A stretch of DNA of 64,000 nt, taken from positions 2,702,001-2,766,000 of the forward strand of contig NZ_CP151587.1 in NCBI RefSeq assembly GCF_038396845.1, written 5' to 3'. Both the position numbers and the translations under genes were made by a program. Position 1 is the stretch's first letter, and each line of letters opens with the position of its first letter. This document shows positions 36,314 through 44,935 of this stretch, piece by piece. The notes below the pieces were generated by a model that made no database searches, was not told the DNA's origin, and saw nothing but the letters and a program-made list of their open reading frames with translations. This DNA is from Gymnodinialimonas sp. 57CJ19 (GTDB taxonomy: Bacteria; Pseudomonadota; Alphaproteobacteria; Rhodobacterales; Rhodobacteraceae).

Positions 36314-36853
36314 TTACGCCAAACGCTTGAGGTAAGTCCACGTCGCAACCTTGGCATTTCTTGCGACGGAAAACGCTTCCGCATCTCCAAGGTAGTCAAA
36401 CCCCGCATTCGTCAACACCCGTGCTGATCCGGGATTGTCCTGAAACACCGATCCAAACACGGTCTTGTTCCGCAACGGGTTGGCATCCACCATCGCTTGC
36501 ACCGCTTCCGAGGCAAAACCCGTATTCCACATGGCGGGCGCCACCCAATAGCCAATCTCAGACTGATCCCGGTCCATCTGATCGAGAGTGATCACCCCCA
36601 TTACTTCCGATCCGCCAAACTCTGTCGCGTCCATGACCCAGGCGAAAGATGTCCGGTCAGGCTTGATATAGTTGGCAATAAAGCTCTCAGCCGCGCCGGG
36701 CGGTAACGGATGGGGGATCGAGGTCGTCATCTCCGCCACGCGTTTGTCCGCGTGATACATCGCCAACAACCCTGCGTCCGACGGGCGCATGGGACGTAAA
36801 AACATCCGGGGCGTTTCGATCACGGCCTGGGCCAATATGGTTTCCTGTTTCAT
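36314..36853 (-). CDS. GNAT-family N-acetyltransferase, RimJ/RimL-like
   Basis: This 179-residue acetyltransferase of the GNAT_3 type starts with the typical ETPRMFLRPMRPSDAGLL, has the beta-4 strand IGYWVAPAMWNTGFASEAV that binds acetyl-CoA, and ends with NPGSARVLTNAGFDYLGD. By family it acetylates an N-terminus or small amine; the target is unknown. GGAGG precedes ATG 36853. It is upstream of obgE in the same direction, separated by the dispersed repeat. Confidence 0.87.
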   Translation of the reverse strand: MKQETILAQAVIETPRMFLRPMRPSDAGLLAMYHADKRVAEMTTSIPHPLPPGAAESFIANYIKPDRTSFAWVMDATEFGGSEVMGVITLDQMDRDQSEIGYWVAPAMWNTGFASEAVQAMVDANPLRNKTVFGSVFQDNPGSARVLTNAGFDYLGDAEAFSVARNAKVATWTYLKRLA

Positions 36854-37006
36854 GTTTGGGCCTCCTCCGACCCCGTTATTCTTTTGCTCTCCCGCTCCCT
36901 ATAAATGGGAATGGCAGCCTCCACGCACAAGAACATCGGTAGAAATGCGAAAAGGGCCGGCGATGTCGCCGGCCCCCTGAAAAATCATACCCACGGGAAG
37001 TGGCGC

Positions 37007-37276
37007 TTACTCGGCAGCCTCGGCTGCCGGAAGGACGGAAATGAACGTGCGGCCCTTGAAGCCCTTGCGGAACGACACATGACCATCGGTCACGGCATAG
37101 ATCGTGTGATCCTTGCCTTCGCCCACACCTTCACCCGGCCACCACTTGTTGCCACGCTGACGTGCAATGATGTTGCCAGAGATAACGGACTCGCCGCCGT
37201 ACTTCTTGATGCCAAGGCGGCGACCAGCTGAGTCGCGGCCGTTGCGGGAGGAACCACCAGCTTTTTTATGTGCCAT
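37007..37276 (-). CDS. rpmA: 50S ribosomal protein L27
   Basis: This 89-residue L27 begins [21 protein letters not shown], the basic N-terminal tail that reaches the peptidyl-transferase centre, and contains [22 protein letters not shown] is ahead of ATG 37276. It is seven bases downstream of rplU, the universal L21-L27 arrangement. Confidence 0.98.
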   Translation of the reverse strand: MAHKKAGGSSRNGRDSAGRRLGIKKYGGESVISGNIIARQRGNKWWPGEGVGEGKDHTIYAVTDGHVSFRKGFKGRTFISVLPAAEAAE

Positions 37277-37283
37277 AGTTCAA

Positions 37284-38039
37284 TTACTCCTGTTCTGCGG
37301 CAAGCGTCGTCGCTTGCTCGATCCAGTTGTCACGCTCAATGCGGCCTTTGAAGGACAGCTTGTCATCCATATAGGCAATCTCTGCGGGGCCCCAATCTTT
37401 GATCTGGTCAAAGTGGAACACGCCGTTTTCGTGCAGCAGGCCTTCCAGCTTCGGACCCACGCCCGAGATCTTTTTCAGATCGTCAGGCTGACCGCCACGG
37501 GCTTCCGTGAGCAGGTTTGCGGGGCGCGTGCCCTCTTGTGCGGCGTCAGCGGCAGGGGCTGCCTCTGCCTTGGCTTTCTTCGGTGCGGCTTTCTTCTCGG
37601 CCTTGGGGGCGTCGTCCTTCTTGGCGGACTTCTTGGCAACCACAACGGCAGCAGCGGCAGCGGCACCAATGGCCACACCGGCGATGCCCGCGCCGATGGC
37701 GATCTTGCGGCCAGACTTGTCGCCGCCCGACTCCAGGATGTCGGTGATCTCGATCAGGGTCAGCTTCTGGCGGTGGCCCTTCTTGCGCTGCGACGAGTGC
37801 TTCCGACGACGTTTCACGTAGTGGATCAGCTTTTCGCCCTTCACGTGATCAATCACGTTGGCCTGTACGGCGGCGCCTTCCACGAGGGGCGCGCCCACGG
37901 TGACCGTGTCACCGCCAAGCATCAGAACTTCGTTGAACTGGACCTCTTCACCGGCCTCTGCTGCAAGCAGTTCCACGCGCAGCTTATCGCCGGCCTGGAC
38001 TTTATATTGCTTGCCGCCTGTCTTCATGACAGCGAACAT
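37284..38039 (-). CDS. rplU: 50S ribosomal protein L21 with C-terminal helix-hairpin-helix extension
   Basis: The first 103 or so residues are an ordinary L21 (FAVMKTGGKQYKVQAGD, KRRRKHSSQRKKGHRQ). The protein then continues for about 145 residues: a hydrophobic alanine/glycine-rich stretch (IAIGAGIAGVAIGAAAAA), a lysine/alanine-rich linker, and a helix-hairpin-helix domain (DDLKKISGVGPKLEGLLHENGV). Total length is 251 residues, more than double the usual L21. AAGGAAG lies before ATG 38039, and further upstream codons are rejected because L21 begins here. The extra domain could bind rRNA or DNA, but this is inference. Confidence 0.95.
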   Translation of the reverse strand: MFAVMKTGGKQYKVQAGDKLRVELLAAEAGEEVQFNEVLMLGGDTVTVGAPLVEGAAVQANVIDHVKGEKLIHYVKRRRKHSSQRKKGHRQKLTLIEITDILESGGDKSGRKIAIGAGIAGVAIGAAAAAAVVVAKKSAKKDDAPKAEKKAAPKKAKAEAAPAADAAQEGTRPANLLTEARGGQPDDLKKISGVGPKLEGLLHENGVFHFDQIKDWGPAEIAYMDDKLSFKGRIERDNWIEQATTLAAEQE

Positions 38040-38228
38040 AGTATCTTCCTTCATTTCCCGCGCCCTGTGGTCCGAACGATGCCTTTCGGTGTCGTCCATG
38101 TTCCGGGTTTCCCCACCTCGGGCTGCGCGCCCTTTTCGGGCATCATACATACCAATTCCCACACGCCAAGGCGCACCGGAAGCCGCCGTATCGGTCATGT
38201 TCGGGTTTTTGTCAACAGGCTCTGCGCC

Positions 38229-39107
38229 TCAAGTGTCTTCCCCTGCGATGAAAGCTGCCGCTGACGTTCCCAATTCATAGCTCAGGGTCGTCAACATGGA
38301 ATCAAAGGCGTTGAACAAGGCCGAGTTCAACGCCCGCCCCGCATCGGAGGCCGCCAGCGCCATATAGGCTTCCAGATCGTCGTCGCTGGCGTCGGCATAG
38401 GCCACCAATTGATAGGCATAGAGCCATTCGATCGTCATCTCCCGGACTTCAGCTTCGTGGGACCAGACCTCGGACAGCATCATGCCTTCGGGCACGTCAT
38501 TATCAAAAGCGCCGCCATCTATCAGGCCGCGATAGAAGGCCACCCGCAAATTGAGCGCTCCGATAACATTGCGCTCCACCAGCCCGTTCACATCATTGAA
38601 CCTGCGCAGCAGGTCGATGCGTGGGTCATCCTCTTGGACCGCGGTAAAAAACACATCGGTCGCGGTGGCCACCGCTTCGGGGTCAAGAAACAACCGCCTC
38701 GCGGCAATCTCTCCGGCAATCATGCGTTGCGCGGCCTCGGTCGCGATAAAGGCCTGTATCTCCTGCATCTGCTCGGGCGACAGCGTGTCTTGGCTCATGG
38801 TATCTTCAAAGAGCACCGCCATGCGATTGCCCGCATGAAGGCGCATCACGGTCGCCTGCCACGCCTGCCCGCCTGCGCCGGGAAAAAGCTGAGCTTCTAT
38901 ATCAATGCCGCCCTGAGTGTTTTCAGTGCCCATCAGTGCAATGATCTCATACATTCCCAACCCATCAAGAATTGCGTGGAGTTCTGGCGCCTCTGCGGCC
39001 AAGCGGGGCGAGCTGACGGCTTGAACGTCTTGCGCCCTCAGCCCGTCGCTGGTGCAAACCAATGCCCCAAGGGCGATAGACAACGACAACAAGACGGCGC
39101 GGATCAT
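38229..39107 (-). CDS. Exported protein, DUF2059-like
   Basis: This 292-residue protein has a signal peptide (AVLLSLSIALGALVC, cleavage near LRA at residue 25) and a largely helical mature part. Its C-terminal region (DDDLEAYMALAASDAGRALNSALFNAF) resembles the DUF2059 pattern of helical exported proteins with unknown function; the match is by eye and tentative. AGGAG precedes ATG 39107. It stands alone between rplU and the tRNA gene, on the minus strand. Confidence 0.65.
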   Translation of the reverse strand: MIRAVLLSLSIALGALVCTSDGLRAQDVQAVSSPRLAAEAPELHAILDGLGMYEIIALMGTENTQGGIDIEAQLFPGAGGQAWQATVMRLHAGNRMAVLFEDTMSQDTLSPEQMQEIQAFIATEAAQRMIAGEIAARRLFLDPEAVATATDVFFTAVQEDDPRIDLLRRFNDVNGLVERNVIGALNLRVAFYRGLIDGGAFDNDVPEGMMLSEVWSHEAEVREMTIEWLYAYQLVAYADASDDDLEAYMALAASDAGRALNSALFNAFDSMLTTLSYELGTSAAAFIAGEDT

Positions 39108-39318
39108 GGGAAGCTCCTTCATACACTCGGCGGGCAACATGGCGCGGTTGCGACCCTTTGGCCATGGGGCGGTCACCCAAAAGAATGGACACTGCCTGCA
39201 TTTAGGGCAGCATAATGGGGATGCGAGCGTAAAAATCCAACCTCACCCCCCCAACAGCCCCTTGCGCGGTCCGCCGCTTGCCGTTATCGACCCGCCACGG
39301 CCAATTGGCCGAGACCGC

Positions 39319-39408
39319 GGAGAGGTGCCGGAGTGGTCGAACGGGGCGGTCTCGAAAACCGTTGTGGGTGCAAGCCTACCCAGGGTTCGAATCCCTGTCT
39401 CTCCGCCA
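39319..39408 (+). tRNA. tRNA-Ser (anticodon CGA)
   Basis: This is a 90-nt class II tRNA. The acceptor stem GGAGAGG pairs with TCTCTCC, followed by G and an encoded CCA. The anticodon loop CTCGAAA (39351-39357) gives anticodon CGA at 39353-39355, reading UCG serine codons. It has a long variable arm and the T arm CAGGG-TTCGAAT-CCCTG. A possible promoter, TTGCGC with TTATCG 16 bases on, lies about 45-70 bp upstream. Confidence 0.97.
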
Positions 39409-39555
39409 CTAGCCCCCTTCCCGTTCCTTTAAGTTGGCGTGCCCTACGGCATTTCTTGATGCGGACATAATTGCGCGGGCTCAGACAGTCTGCATCCTCA
39501 AATTAAAAGATTTTTAACCACTATCTTAAAAAATGAGAGCTTTAGGGGGGGCGTT

Positions 39556-40302
39556 GTGACCACAATTCTCTTGGTGCTTGCGGCGCTCGTGTCGCTTGCG
39601 GGGGTGGTTTACCCGTTCCGGCCCTTCCAACGGCGTTGGGTGGCCCTGGTTAGTTTTCTCGTCTGCTTTGTTGTGCTCGGCACGATCGACCCCGTCCCTG
39701 AGGGATCAGTACCCCCATTGCCAGACGAGAATGCGCGCCCTTGGGCCGAGAATGGGGCTGAGGATCGGTATTGGGTCATCTCTGACCGTTTGAACCGCCG
39801 CACATGTGCGTCCCAAAGCTGCGGTATCGTTGGACAATTGTTTTTCCGCGAGGGGGTGGTTGTGCGGGAGCAAAACGCAGGGTGGGCGCGGATCACGCAG
39901 CCCTATGACGCGGCCTGTGTCGGCGGCCAAAGCGCCTATGTCGATAGCGGCAATGGGGCTTGTGACCCTGCCAACGGCATCTCGGACGGGGCTTTCGCCG
40001 AGTGGGTTTCCTTGGCGCATCTTTCCCGGACGCGTCCCGATGATCCTGCGGCTGGTGCCTCGGGTGTTGAGGAACTGATCGCCGGATCTGACGATTTTGC
40101 CAGCCACCGCGCGGCTTTTGCGGCGGCTGCCCAATCGCTGATCGGGCAAGGCCGTTGCACCGCTCAGGATTTTCGCGACATGGGCGGATGGGTGGCGTCC
40201 TCCAGCCACCGGGGTCAACCGATCTACTTCACCTATTGTGGTGGAGCGACCGTCGCGAACCGTCTGTATTTAAACGCGCAAACCGGTGAAGTGTTTCAGT
40301 GA
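39556..40302 (+). CDS. Membrane-anchored SH3-domain protein
   Basis: This 248-residue protein has two N-terminal hydrophobic helices (TILLVLAALVSLAGVVY and WVALVSFLVCFVVLGTI), followed by a bacterial SH3 domain (VISDRLNRRTCASQSCGIVG...GWARI) and a C-terminal domain with several cysteines that probably lie in the periplasm. Bacterial SH3 domains often bind cell-wall peptides. The start is a GTG at 39556 after a G-rich stretch. The 100 bp upstream are unusually A/T-rich. It converges on the Crp/Fnr gene with a 3-bp gap. Confidence 0.7.
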   Translation: MTTILLVLAALVSLAGVVYPFRPFQRRWVALVSFLVCFVVLGTIDPVPEGSVPPLPDENARPWAENGAEDRYWVISDRLNRRTCASQSCGIVGQLFFREGVVVREQNAGWARITQPYDAACVGGQSAYVDSGNGACDPANGISDGAFAEWVSLAHLSRTRPDDPAAGASGVEELIAGSDDFASHRAAFAAAAQSLIGQGRCTAQDFRDMGGWVASSSHRGQPIYFTYCGGATVANRLYLNAQTGEVFQ

Positions 40303-40305
40303 TGC

Positions 40306-40878
40306 CTATGCCTTCGCAGCCTGCCGCAATCGGCTAAGGGTCACAGGCGTGACCCCTAGGTGAGAGGCGATCAGCGCGTGGGGGAACACCTCTTCCATGC
40401 TCGGGAAATTCTCTCGCAGCCATGCCAATCGTTGAGCGCCGCCAAGAGCCGCAAGGCACCATTCGCGGTCCGCCTTCTGCGCCAAAGCGGCCCGCAGAGC
40501 GCCGTTGGCCCAATCGCGCACATAAGGGTTGGAGAGCATCTCTGCGCTCAGGGCGTCCGCGTCCATGGTGGCGATCAGCGTATCGGTTTGGGCCTCGATC
40601 GTGACAAGGGACTGGCCATCGCGGGTGCGGGCGATGCTCGGCGTCACGATGCACGGCCCTTGATACAGGCCGACGCAGGCCGTGCGCCCTTCGGCGTCGC
40701 TGATCAAACTGGCCGCCGCCCCGTCGAGCAAGATGATCTCTGCCTTGTCCGGCGTGCCCTGCGACGCGATCCGAGCGCCCTTCGGCCCCCTGCGCGTGGC
40801 CCAGAGCGTCGCGAAATGCTTGGCTTGGACAGGGTCTTTCAGCGCCGGCGACTGGCGCAGGAAACTCAGCAGGTCCAA
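40306..40878 (-). CDS. Crp/Fnr-family transcriptional regulator
   Basis: This 190-residue regulator has a cyclic-nucleotide-binding-like beta-roll (residues about 20-110) and a short C-terminal helix-turn-helix (FPHALIASHLGVTPVTLSRLR). It lacks the N-terminal cysteines of Fnr, so it is not an oxygen sensor of that type. The start is a TTG at 40878 with no clear ribosome-binding site, so the N-terminus is uncertain. It is divergent from a four-helix membrane protein, which may be its target. Confidence 0.75.
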   Translation of the reverse strand: MDLLSFLRQSPALKDPVQAKHFATLWATRRGPKGARIASQGTPDKAEIILLDGAAASLISDAEGRTACVGLYQGPCIVTPSIARTRDGQSLVTIEAQTDTLIATMDADALSAEMLSNPYVRDWANGALRAALAQKADREWCLAALGGAQRLAWLRENFPSMEEVFPHALIASHLGVTPVTLSRLRQAAKA

Positions 40879-40969
40879 CGGTTAATTCCCTTAACAAATG
40901 ATAATGCACGCGCGGGCGCAATCAGGGCAGATGACCCAACTACCCCATGACATCCCAATAGGTCTTCCG

Positions 40970-41521
40970 ATGATGACACGTTTCCTGCCCCAACAACATG
41001 CCCGCGCCGCCCTTACCTTCGGGTTCGTGGCTGCGGTGATTTACGTCACAATGATCACTGGAACCCTCGCCCACTTGCAGGCGCTTTCGGGGTTGGTGCC
41101 CTTTGACATGCGCCCAATGGGCTATAGCGGCCCCGAGGCGGCGACGCTGTTGGACGCGCTCGGGGCCAGTGGGCGGCACTACTACCTTAGCCGCCAAATC
41201 CCCCTTGATACCGCCTACCCCGCCCTACTGGCGGCTACCCTGGTCAGCACCAACCGGTTCCTTACAGCGGGCCGCCCGGTTGGCTGGCAAAGGCTTGCCT
41301 CCCCCCTCGCGATCGGGGCCGCGCTTTGTGATTACGCAGAGAATGCAGGCATCGTGGCGATGATCCTTAACATGCCGCATCTACCTGCCCCCCTGGTGGC
41401 TGCGACAAGCGCTGCCTCCGTCGCCAAGGCACTCCTGACGACGGGGGCGGTGACGGCTACGCTGCTCCTTGCTGGGGGCTGTCTTTGGGCACGTTGGCGA
41501 GGGCTTCGGGCAGAAGGCTGA
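40970..41521 (+). CDS. Membrane protein, unknown function
   Basis: This protein of about 183 residues has four hydrophobic segments (starting ALTFGFVAAVIYVTMITG and ending TTGAVTATLLLAGGCLW) and a central periplasmic or cytoplasmic loop with DAYPALLAATLV-like hydrophobicity. I do not recognise the family. Two adjacent ATGs at 40970 and 40973 follow TAGG; an earlier in-frame ATG at 40931 is also possible. It overlaps the 3' end of the convergent reductase gene by 65 bp. Confidence 0.65.
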   Translation: MMTRFLPQQHARAALTFGFVAAVIYVTMITGTLAHLQALSGLVPFDMRPMGYSGPEAATLLDALGASGRHYYLSRQIPLDTAYPALLAATLVSTNRFLTAGRPVGWQRLASPLAIGAALCDYAENAGIVAMILNMPHLPAPLVAATSAASVAKALLTTGAVTATLLLAGGCLWARWRGLRAEG

Positions 41522-42482
41522 CCACCACAGCCCCCTTCTTGCGCCCGGTGTCCACATGGGCGTGGGCGGCCCGCATGACGTCGAAGCCATAGCAACGGTC
41601 GATCACTGGCTGAAACTGCCCCTCTGCCGCCAAGTCCACCACGGCTTGCAAGATATCTCGGGCCTCGCTTGCCACCCCGCCGATGGTTTTCCGACGATAA
41701 AACAGCGCCTTCACCGCGCCAAACAGCAGGTCCGTGGTGCTGCCGGCGATTATCACCAACCGCCCCCTGGGGCGCAGAACATGCCGCACGCGCTTGAGCG
41801 GCGCGGTGGCAACGGTGTCCACCACGGCATCAAACAAAGTGGCCTCGGCGGCGAAATCCCGCTGCTTGTAGTCAATGACCTCGTCCGCCCCAAGGGACCG
41901 CACCAGATCAGCGTTCTTGCCAGAACACACCGCCGTCACGTGGGCGCCCAGGTGCTTGGCGATCTGCACGCAGGCCGACCCGACCGCCCCCGACGCGCCG
42001 TTGATAAGCACCGCCTCCCCGGCTTTGATCCCGGCCCTGTTAACCAGAAAATCGAATGCTGTGGTGCCGCCAAACGGCAAGGAAGCTGCCTCGGCAAAGG
42101 ACAAATTTTCGGGCATAGGCACCAACTTTCCGCCCTCGGGCATCACGATATATTCAGCATGGGCCCCAAAGCTCGCGCCGGGAAATCCGATCACTGCATC
42201 GCCGGGGGCATAGGCGGTGACCTCCGCTCCGACCGCCTCGACCACGCCCGAGAACTCGGTACCAAGGATGGGTTTTCGCGGTCCGGTTATCCCGAAGAAC
42301 AACCGCCCCATTAGAGCCATCCCGTTGGGCATCGTCAAACTTCGCGCCCGCCAATCTCCGGCACTGACGGTGGTTGCGTGGATTTTCACCAGCACCTCGC
42401 TCGGTTTTGGGGTCGGCTTGGGCACTTGGGTCAGTTCAAGCACTTCGGGGGCGCCGTAGCGCGAATAGGTATAGGCAAACAT
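41457..42482 (-). CDS. Zinc-independent MDR-type NAD(P) alcohol dehydrogenase/quinone reductase
   Basis: This 341-residue medium-chain reductase has the N-terminal GroES-like fold (GTEFSGVVEAVGAEV) and the Rossmann nucleotide motif NGASGAVGSACVQIAKHLGA. The zinc-binding cysteine cluster of true alcohol dehydrogenases is missing, which points to a quinone-oxidoreductase-like enzyme using NADPH. The substrate is unknown. The open frame extends further upstream, but ATG 42482 begins the conserved MFAYTYSRYGAPEVLEL. It is divergent from a LysR gene, its probable regulator. Confidence 0.85.
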   Translation of the reverse strand: MFAYTYSRYGAPEVLELTQVPKPTPKPSEVLVKIHATTVSAGDWRARSLTMPNGMALMGRLFFGITGPRKPILGTEFSGVVEAVGAEVTAYAPGDAVIGFPGASFGAHAEYIVMPEGGKLVPMPENLSFAEAASLPFGGTTAFDFLVNRAGIKAGEAVLINGASGAVGSACVQIAKHLGAHVTAVCSGKNADLVRSLGADEVIDYKQRDFAAEATLFDAVVDTVATAPLKRVRHVLRPRGRLVIIAGSTTDLLFGAVKALFYRRKTIGGVASEARDILQAVVDLAAEGQFQPVIDRCYGFDVMRAAHAHVDTGRKKGAVVVSLLPEALANVPKDSPQQGAA

Positions 42483-42550
42483 CGTTTCGATCCAATTGAG
42501 GGGCGCGACCTTGCGGGCGCTGTGGACCCTGCTTATCGGTCCGGAAGCCT

Positions 42551-42596
42551 CATACGAATTGACCAAAGTTCTAAGTTTGGTATGCATATTCGTATG
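42551..42596. promoter_or_regulatory. Nested dyads, candidate LysR operator
   Basis: An outer nine-bp inverted repeat CATACGAAT (42551-42559) and ATTCGTATG (42588-42596) encloses an inner ACCAAA-N8-TTTGGT (42562-42581). The outer repeat reaches into the LysR start codon, so bound protein could block its own gene and act on the divergent reductase gene. Confidence 0.7.
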
Positions 42597-43484
42597 GATT
42601 GGCGTGCTGTAAAATTTGACTGGAACAAAGCGCGCGCGTTTTTGGTGACCGCAGAAGAAGGCTCGCTTTCGGCGGCGGCGCGGGCTTTGGGCATGGCACA
42701 ACCGACGTTAGGTCGGCAGGTCGATGGGTTGGAGCAAGAACTGGGGATCGTGCTGTTCGAGAGGGTCGGACGCGGGCTGACGTTGACCCCAAGCGGGATG
42801 GAATTGCTGGAACACGTCCGCGCCATGGGCGATGCGGCGGGGCGGGTGTCGCTGACCGCCCTTGGTCAATCGCAGGCCCTTGAAGGCAGCATCAGCATTT
42901 CCGCGAGCGAGACCTATGCGACGGTTCTGCTGCCCGCCATCGTCGCCAAGCTGCGCCGCCTCGAGCCGGGCATTCAGGTGGAGGTCGTGGTCGCCAACCA
43001 CGCCAGCGATCTTCTGCGCCGGGAAGCCGATATCGCGATCCGAAACTTCCGCCCGACTGAGCCGGATTTGATTGCGCGCAAAATTGGCATGGCCGACGCG
43101 GTGCTCTATGCTGCGCCGAGCTATCTGGAGGAGTTGGGACACCCCGCCACGCCCTATGATCTGCGCCATGCCAGTTTTGTGAATATGGATCGCGGGGGCG
43201 GAATGATTAAGGGGCTTAACTCTTTGGGGCTTGGGTTGACCGATGCGAATTTCCCCTTGTTCACCGAGAGTTATCTGGTGATGTGGGAACTGGTTAAGCA
43301 GGGCGCCGCCATAGGCATTCTGGATTCGGCCATCGGCGATGCTGACCCCGCCGTGGTGCGGGTATTGCCGGATTTGGAGCCGCTCAGCTTTCCCATCTGG
43401 CTCGTGACCCATCGCGACGTCACGACATCGCGGCGCATTCGTCGGGTTTACGATTATTTGGTGCAAGAATTGTCGCGCAAATAG
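42594..43484 (+). CDS. LysR-family transcriptional regulator
   Basis: This 296-residue LysR protein has an N-terminal winged HTH (KARAFLVTAEEGSLSAAARALGMAQPTLGRQVDGLE) and a periplasmic-binding-like effector domain (ISASETYATVLLPAIVAKL). It is divergent from the MDR reductase and probably controls it and itself through the nested dyads at 42551-42596. ATG 42594 lies inside the dyad; ATG 42582, four codons earlier, is possible. Confidence 0.88.
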   Translation: MDWRAVKFDWNKARAFLVTAEEGSLSAAARALGMAQPTLGRQVDGLEQELGIVLFERVGRGLTLTPSGMELLEHVRAMGDAAGRVSLTALGQSQALEGSISISASETYATVLLPAIVAKLRRLEPGIQVEVVVANHASDLLRREADIAIRNFRPTEPDLIARKIGMADAVLYAAPSYLEELGHPATPYDLRHASFVNMDRGGGMIKGLNSLGLGLTDANFPLFTESYLVMWELVKQGAAIGILDSAIGDADPAVVRVLPDLEPLSFPIWLVTHRDVTTSRRIRRVYDYLVQELSRK

Positions 43485-43558
43485 ACGGCTGATGCCCATC
43501 TCGCGCTACTGCAAATTCCGCCGTGCACTTCACTGTCCTGCCGCATAGTCTGCTTTTC

Positions 43559-44926
43559 ATGACCAGATCCAGCCTTTATTCCGCCGGCGCGGCCGCCGCT
43601 CGCACCCCCCAGTTTCGTCAACGATTGGGCGACCTTATCGCCTATCAAACCGACGCCACCGACCCCGCCTCGGCGCCGCAGCTCGCGGCGTTCCTGTCCC
43701 ATGTGACGGGTTGGTTAACGGCGTTAGGGTTTACCTGCGATGTGCATGATTGCGAGGGGCATTCCTTTCTGGTCGCCAAGCGCCATGAGGGCGCGGATTT
43801 GCCCACCATCCTTAGCTATTCCCACGGCGATGTGGTGCCTGGAATGGCGGGCCGATGGCGCGACGGGCTCGACCCCTGGGCGTTGACCGAAGTGGGGGAC
43901 GATTGGTTCGGGCGCGGGATAGCCGACAACAAGGGGCAGTTTCTGGTGAACCTGACCGCCCTTGAAACCGTGCTGGCGCAACGGGGCAGCTTGGGGGCCA
44001 ATGTCACGTGGTTGATCGAGATGGGGGAGGAGGTAGGCTCCCCCGGACTGGCGGAATTTTGCAACCATAACAGGGCGTTGCTGGACGCGGATCTGTTGTT
44101 GGCCTCGGACGGGCCGCGCATGGATGCAGGGCGACCGACGGTCTTTCTGGGCGCCCGAGGCGCGGCCACCTTCAGGTTGGATTTGGAACACCGCATCGCC
44201 GGGCGGCATTCTGGCAACTTTGGTGGCGCCCTGCGGAACCCGGCCTTGGAAATGGCCCACGCGCTGGCCTGCATCACCGATCGCAGCGGCGCGTTACAAA
44301 TTGCGGAATGGACCCCCGGCACGATCCCCGATGCAACGCGTGAAGCGTTAACAGGGTTAACCCCTGCGGGCGGCGCGATTGACGCGGATTGGGGCGCCGA
44401 AGGGCTCACCCCGGCCGAGCGGATCCACGCTTGGTCGTCGGCCGAGGTTCTGGCGATGCACGCGGGCGACCCGCCTGCCCCGGTCAATGCCATCCCGCCC
44501 CGTGCCTCGGCTTGGGTGCAACTCCGTTTTGCGCCGGGCACCAAGGCCGCGGGTTTGGCGGAGGCCCTGCGTAAGCATCTGGATATCCACGGATTTACGG
44601 ACATCAAGATCACCCAGGAAGGCCCGTCTTTCGCCGCAAGCCAGACCCCGGTGGGCCATCCGGCGGCGCAATTTGTGACCCAAGCGATCACCGAGGGGAC
44701 CGGCACGGCGCCGGTGGTTCTGCCGTCGCTTGGGGGCTCTTTGCCCAACGACATTTTCCGCGATGGACTGGGCCTGCCGACGGTCTGGGTGCCGCATTCC
44801 TTCCCCGGCTGTTCGCAACACGCCCCCGATGAGCATCTGCCAAAACGCCTGCTGCAAGATGCAACAGGCGTGATGAGTGTCGTGTTGGGGGCATTGGCGG
44901 GCACCCGCCCCGAGGACTTGCGGTAA
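43559..44926 (+). CDS. M20-family metallopeptidase
   Basis: This 455-residue zinc peptidase of the M20/ArgE-DapE-carboxypeptidase group has a first metal site SYSHGDVVPG, the bridging Asp in GRGIADNKGQ, the catalytic Glu pair in MGEEVGSPG, and an Asp in LASDGPR. The family removes C-terminal or acyl groups from peptides and amino acids; the substrate is not known. ATG 43559 starts after a region without a good site; a GTG at 43523 would add 12 residues. It converges on the holin gene with a 9-bp gap. Confidence 0.82.
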   Translation: MTRSSLYSAGAAAARTPQFRQRLGDLIAYQTDATDPASAPQLAAFLSHVTGWLTALGFTCDVHDCEGHSFLVAKRHEGADLPTILSYSHGDVVPGMAGRWRDGLDPWALTEVGDDWFGRGIADNKGQFLVNLTALETVLAQRGSLGANVTWLIEMGEEVGSPGLAEFCNHNRALLDADLLLASDGPRMDAGRPTVFLGARGAATFRLDLEHRIAGRHSGNFGGALRNPALEMAHALACITDRSGALQIAEWTPGTIPDATREALTGLTPAGGAIDADWGAEGLTPAERIHAWSSAEVLAMHAGDPPAPVNAIPPRASAWVQLRFAPGTKAAGLAEALRKHLDIHGFTDIKITQEGPSFAASQTPVGHPAAQFVTQAITEGTGTAPVVLPSLGGSLPNDIFRDGLGLPTVWVPHSFPGCSQHAPDEHLPKRLLQDATGVMSVVLGALAGTRPEDLR

Positions 44927-44935
44927 CTCCGCCCT

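Noticed and set aside
39319..39408. tRNA-Ser as an integration site for a nearby island
   Set aside because: No integrase, direct repeat of the tRNA 3' end, or foreign block was found on either side.
39515..39530. Second CtrA-like site before the SH3 gene (TTAA-N8-TTAA)
   Set aside because: The spacer is eight rather than seven bases and the surrounding sequence is A/T-rich, so chance is a better explanation.
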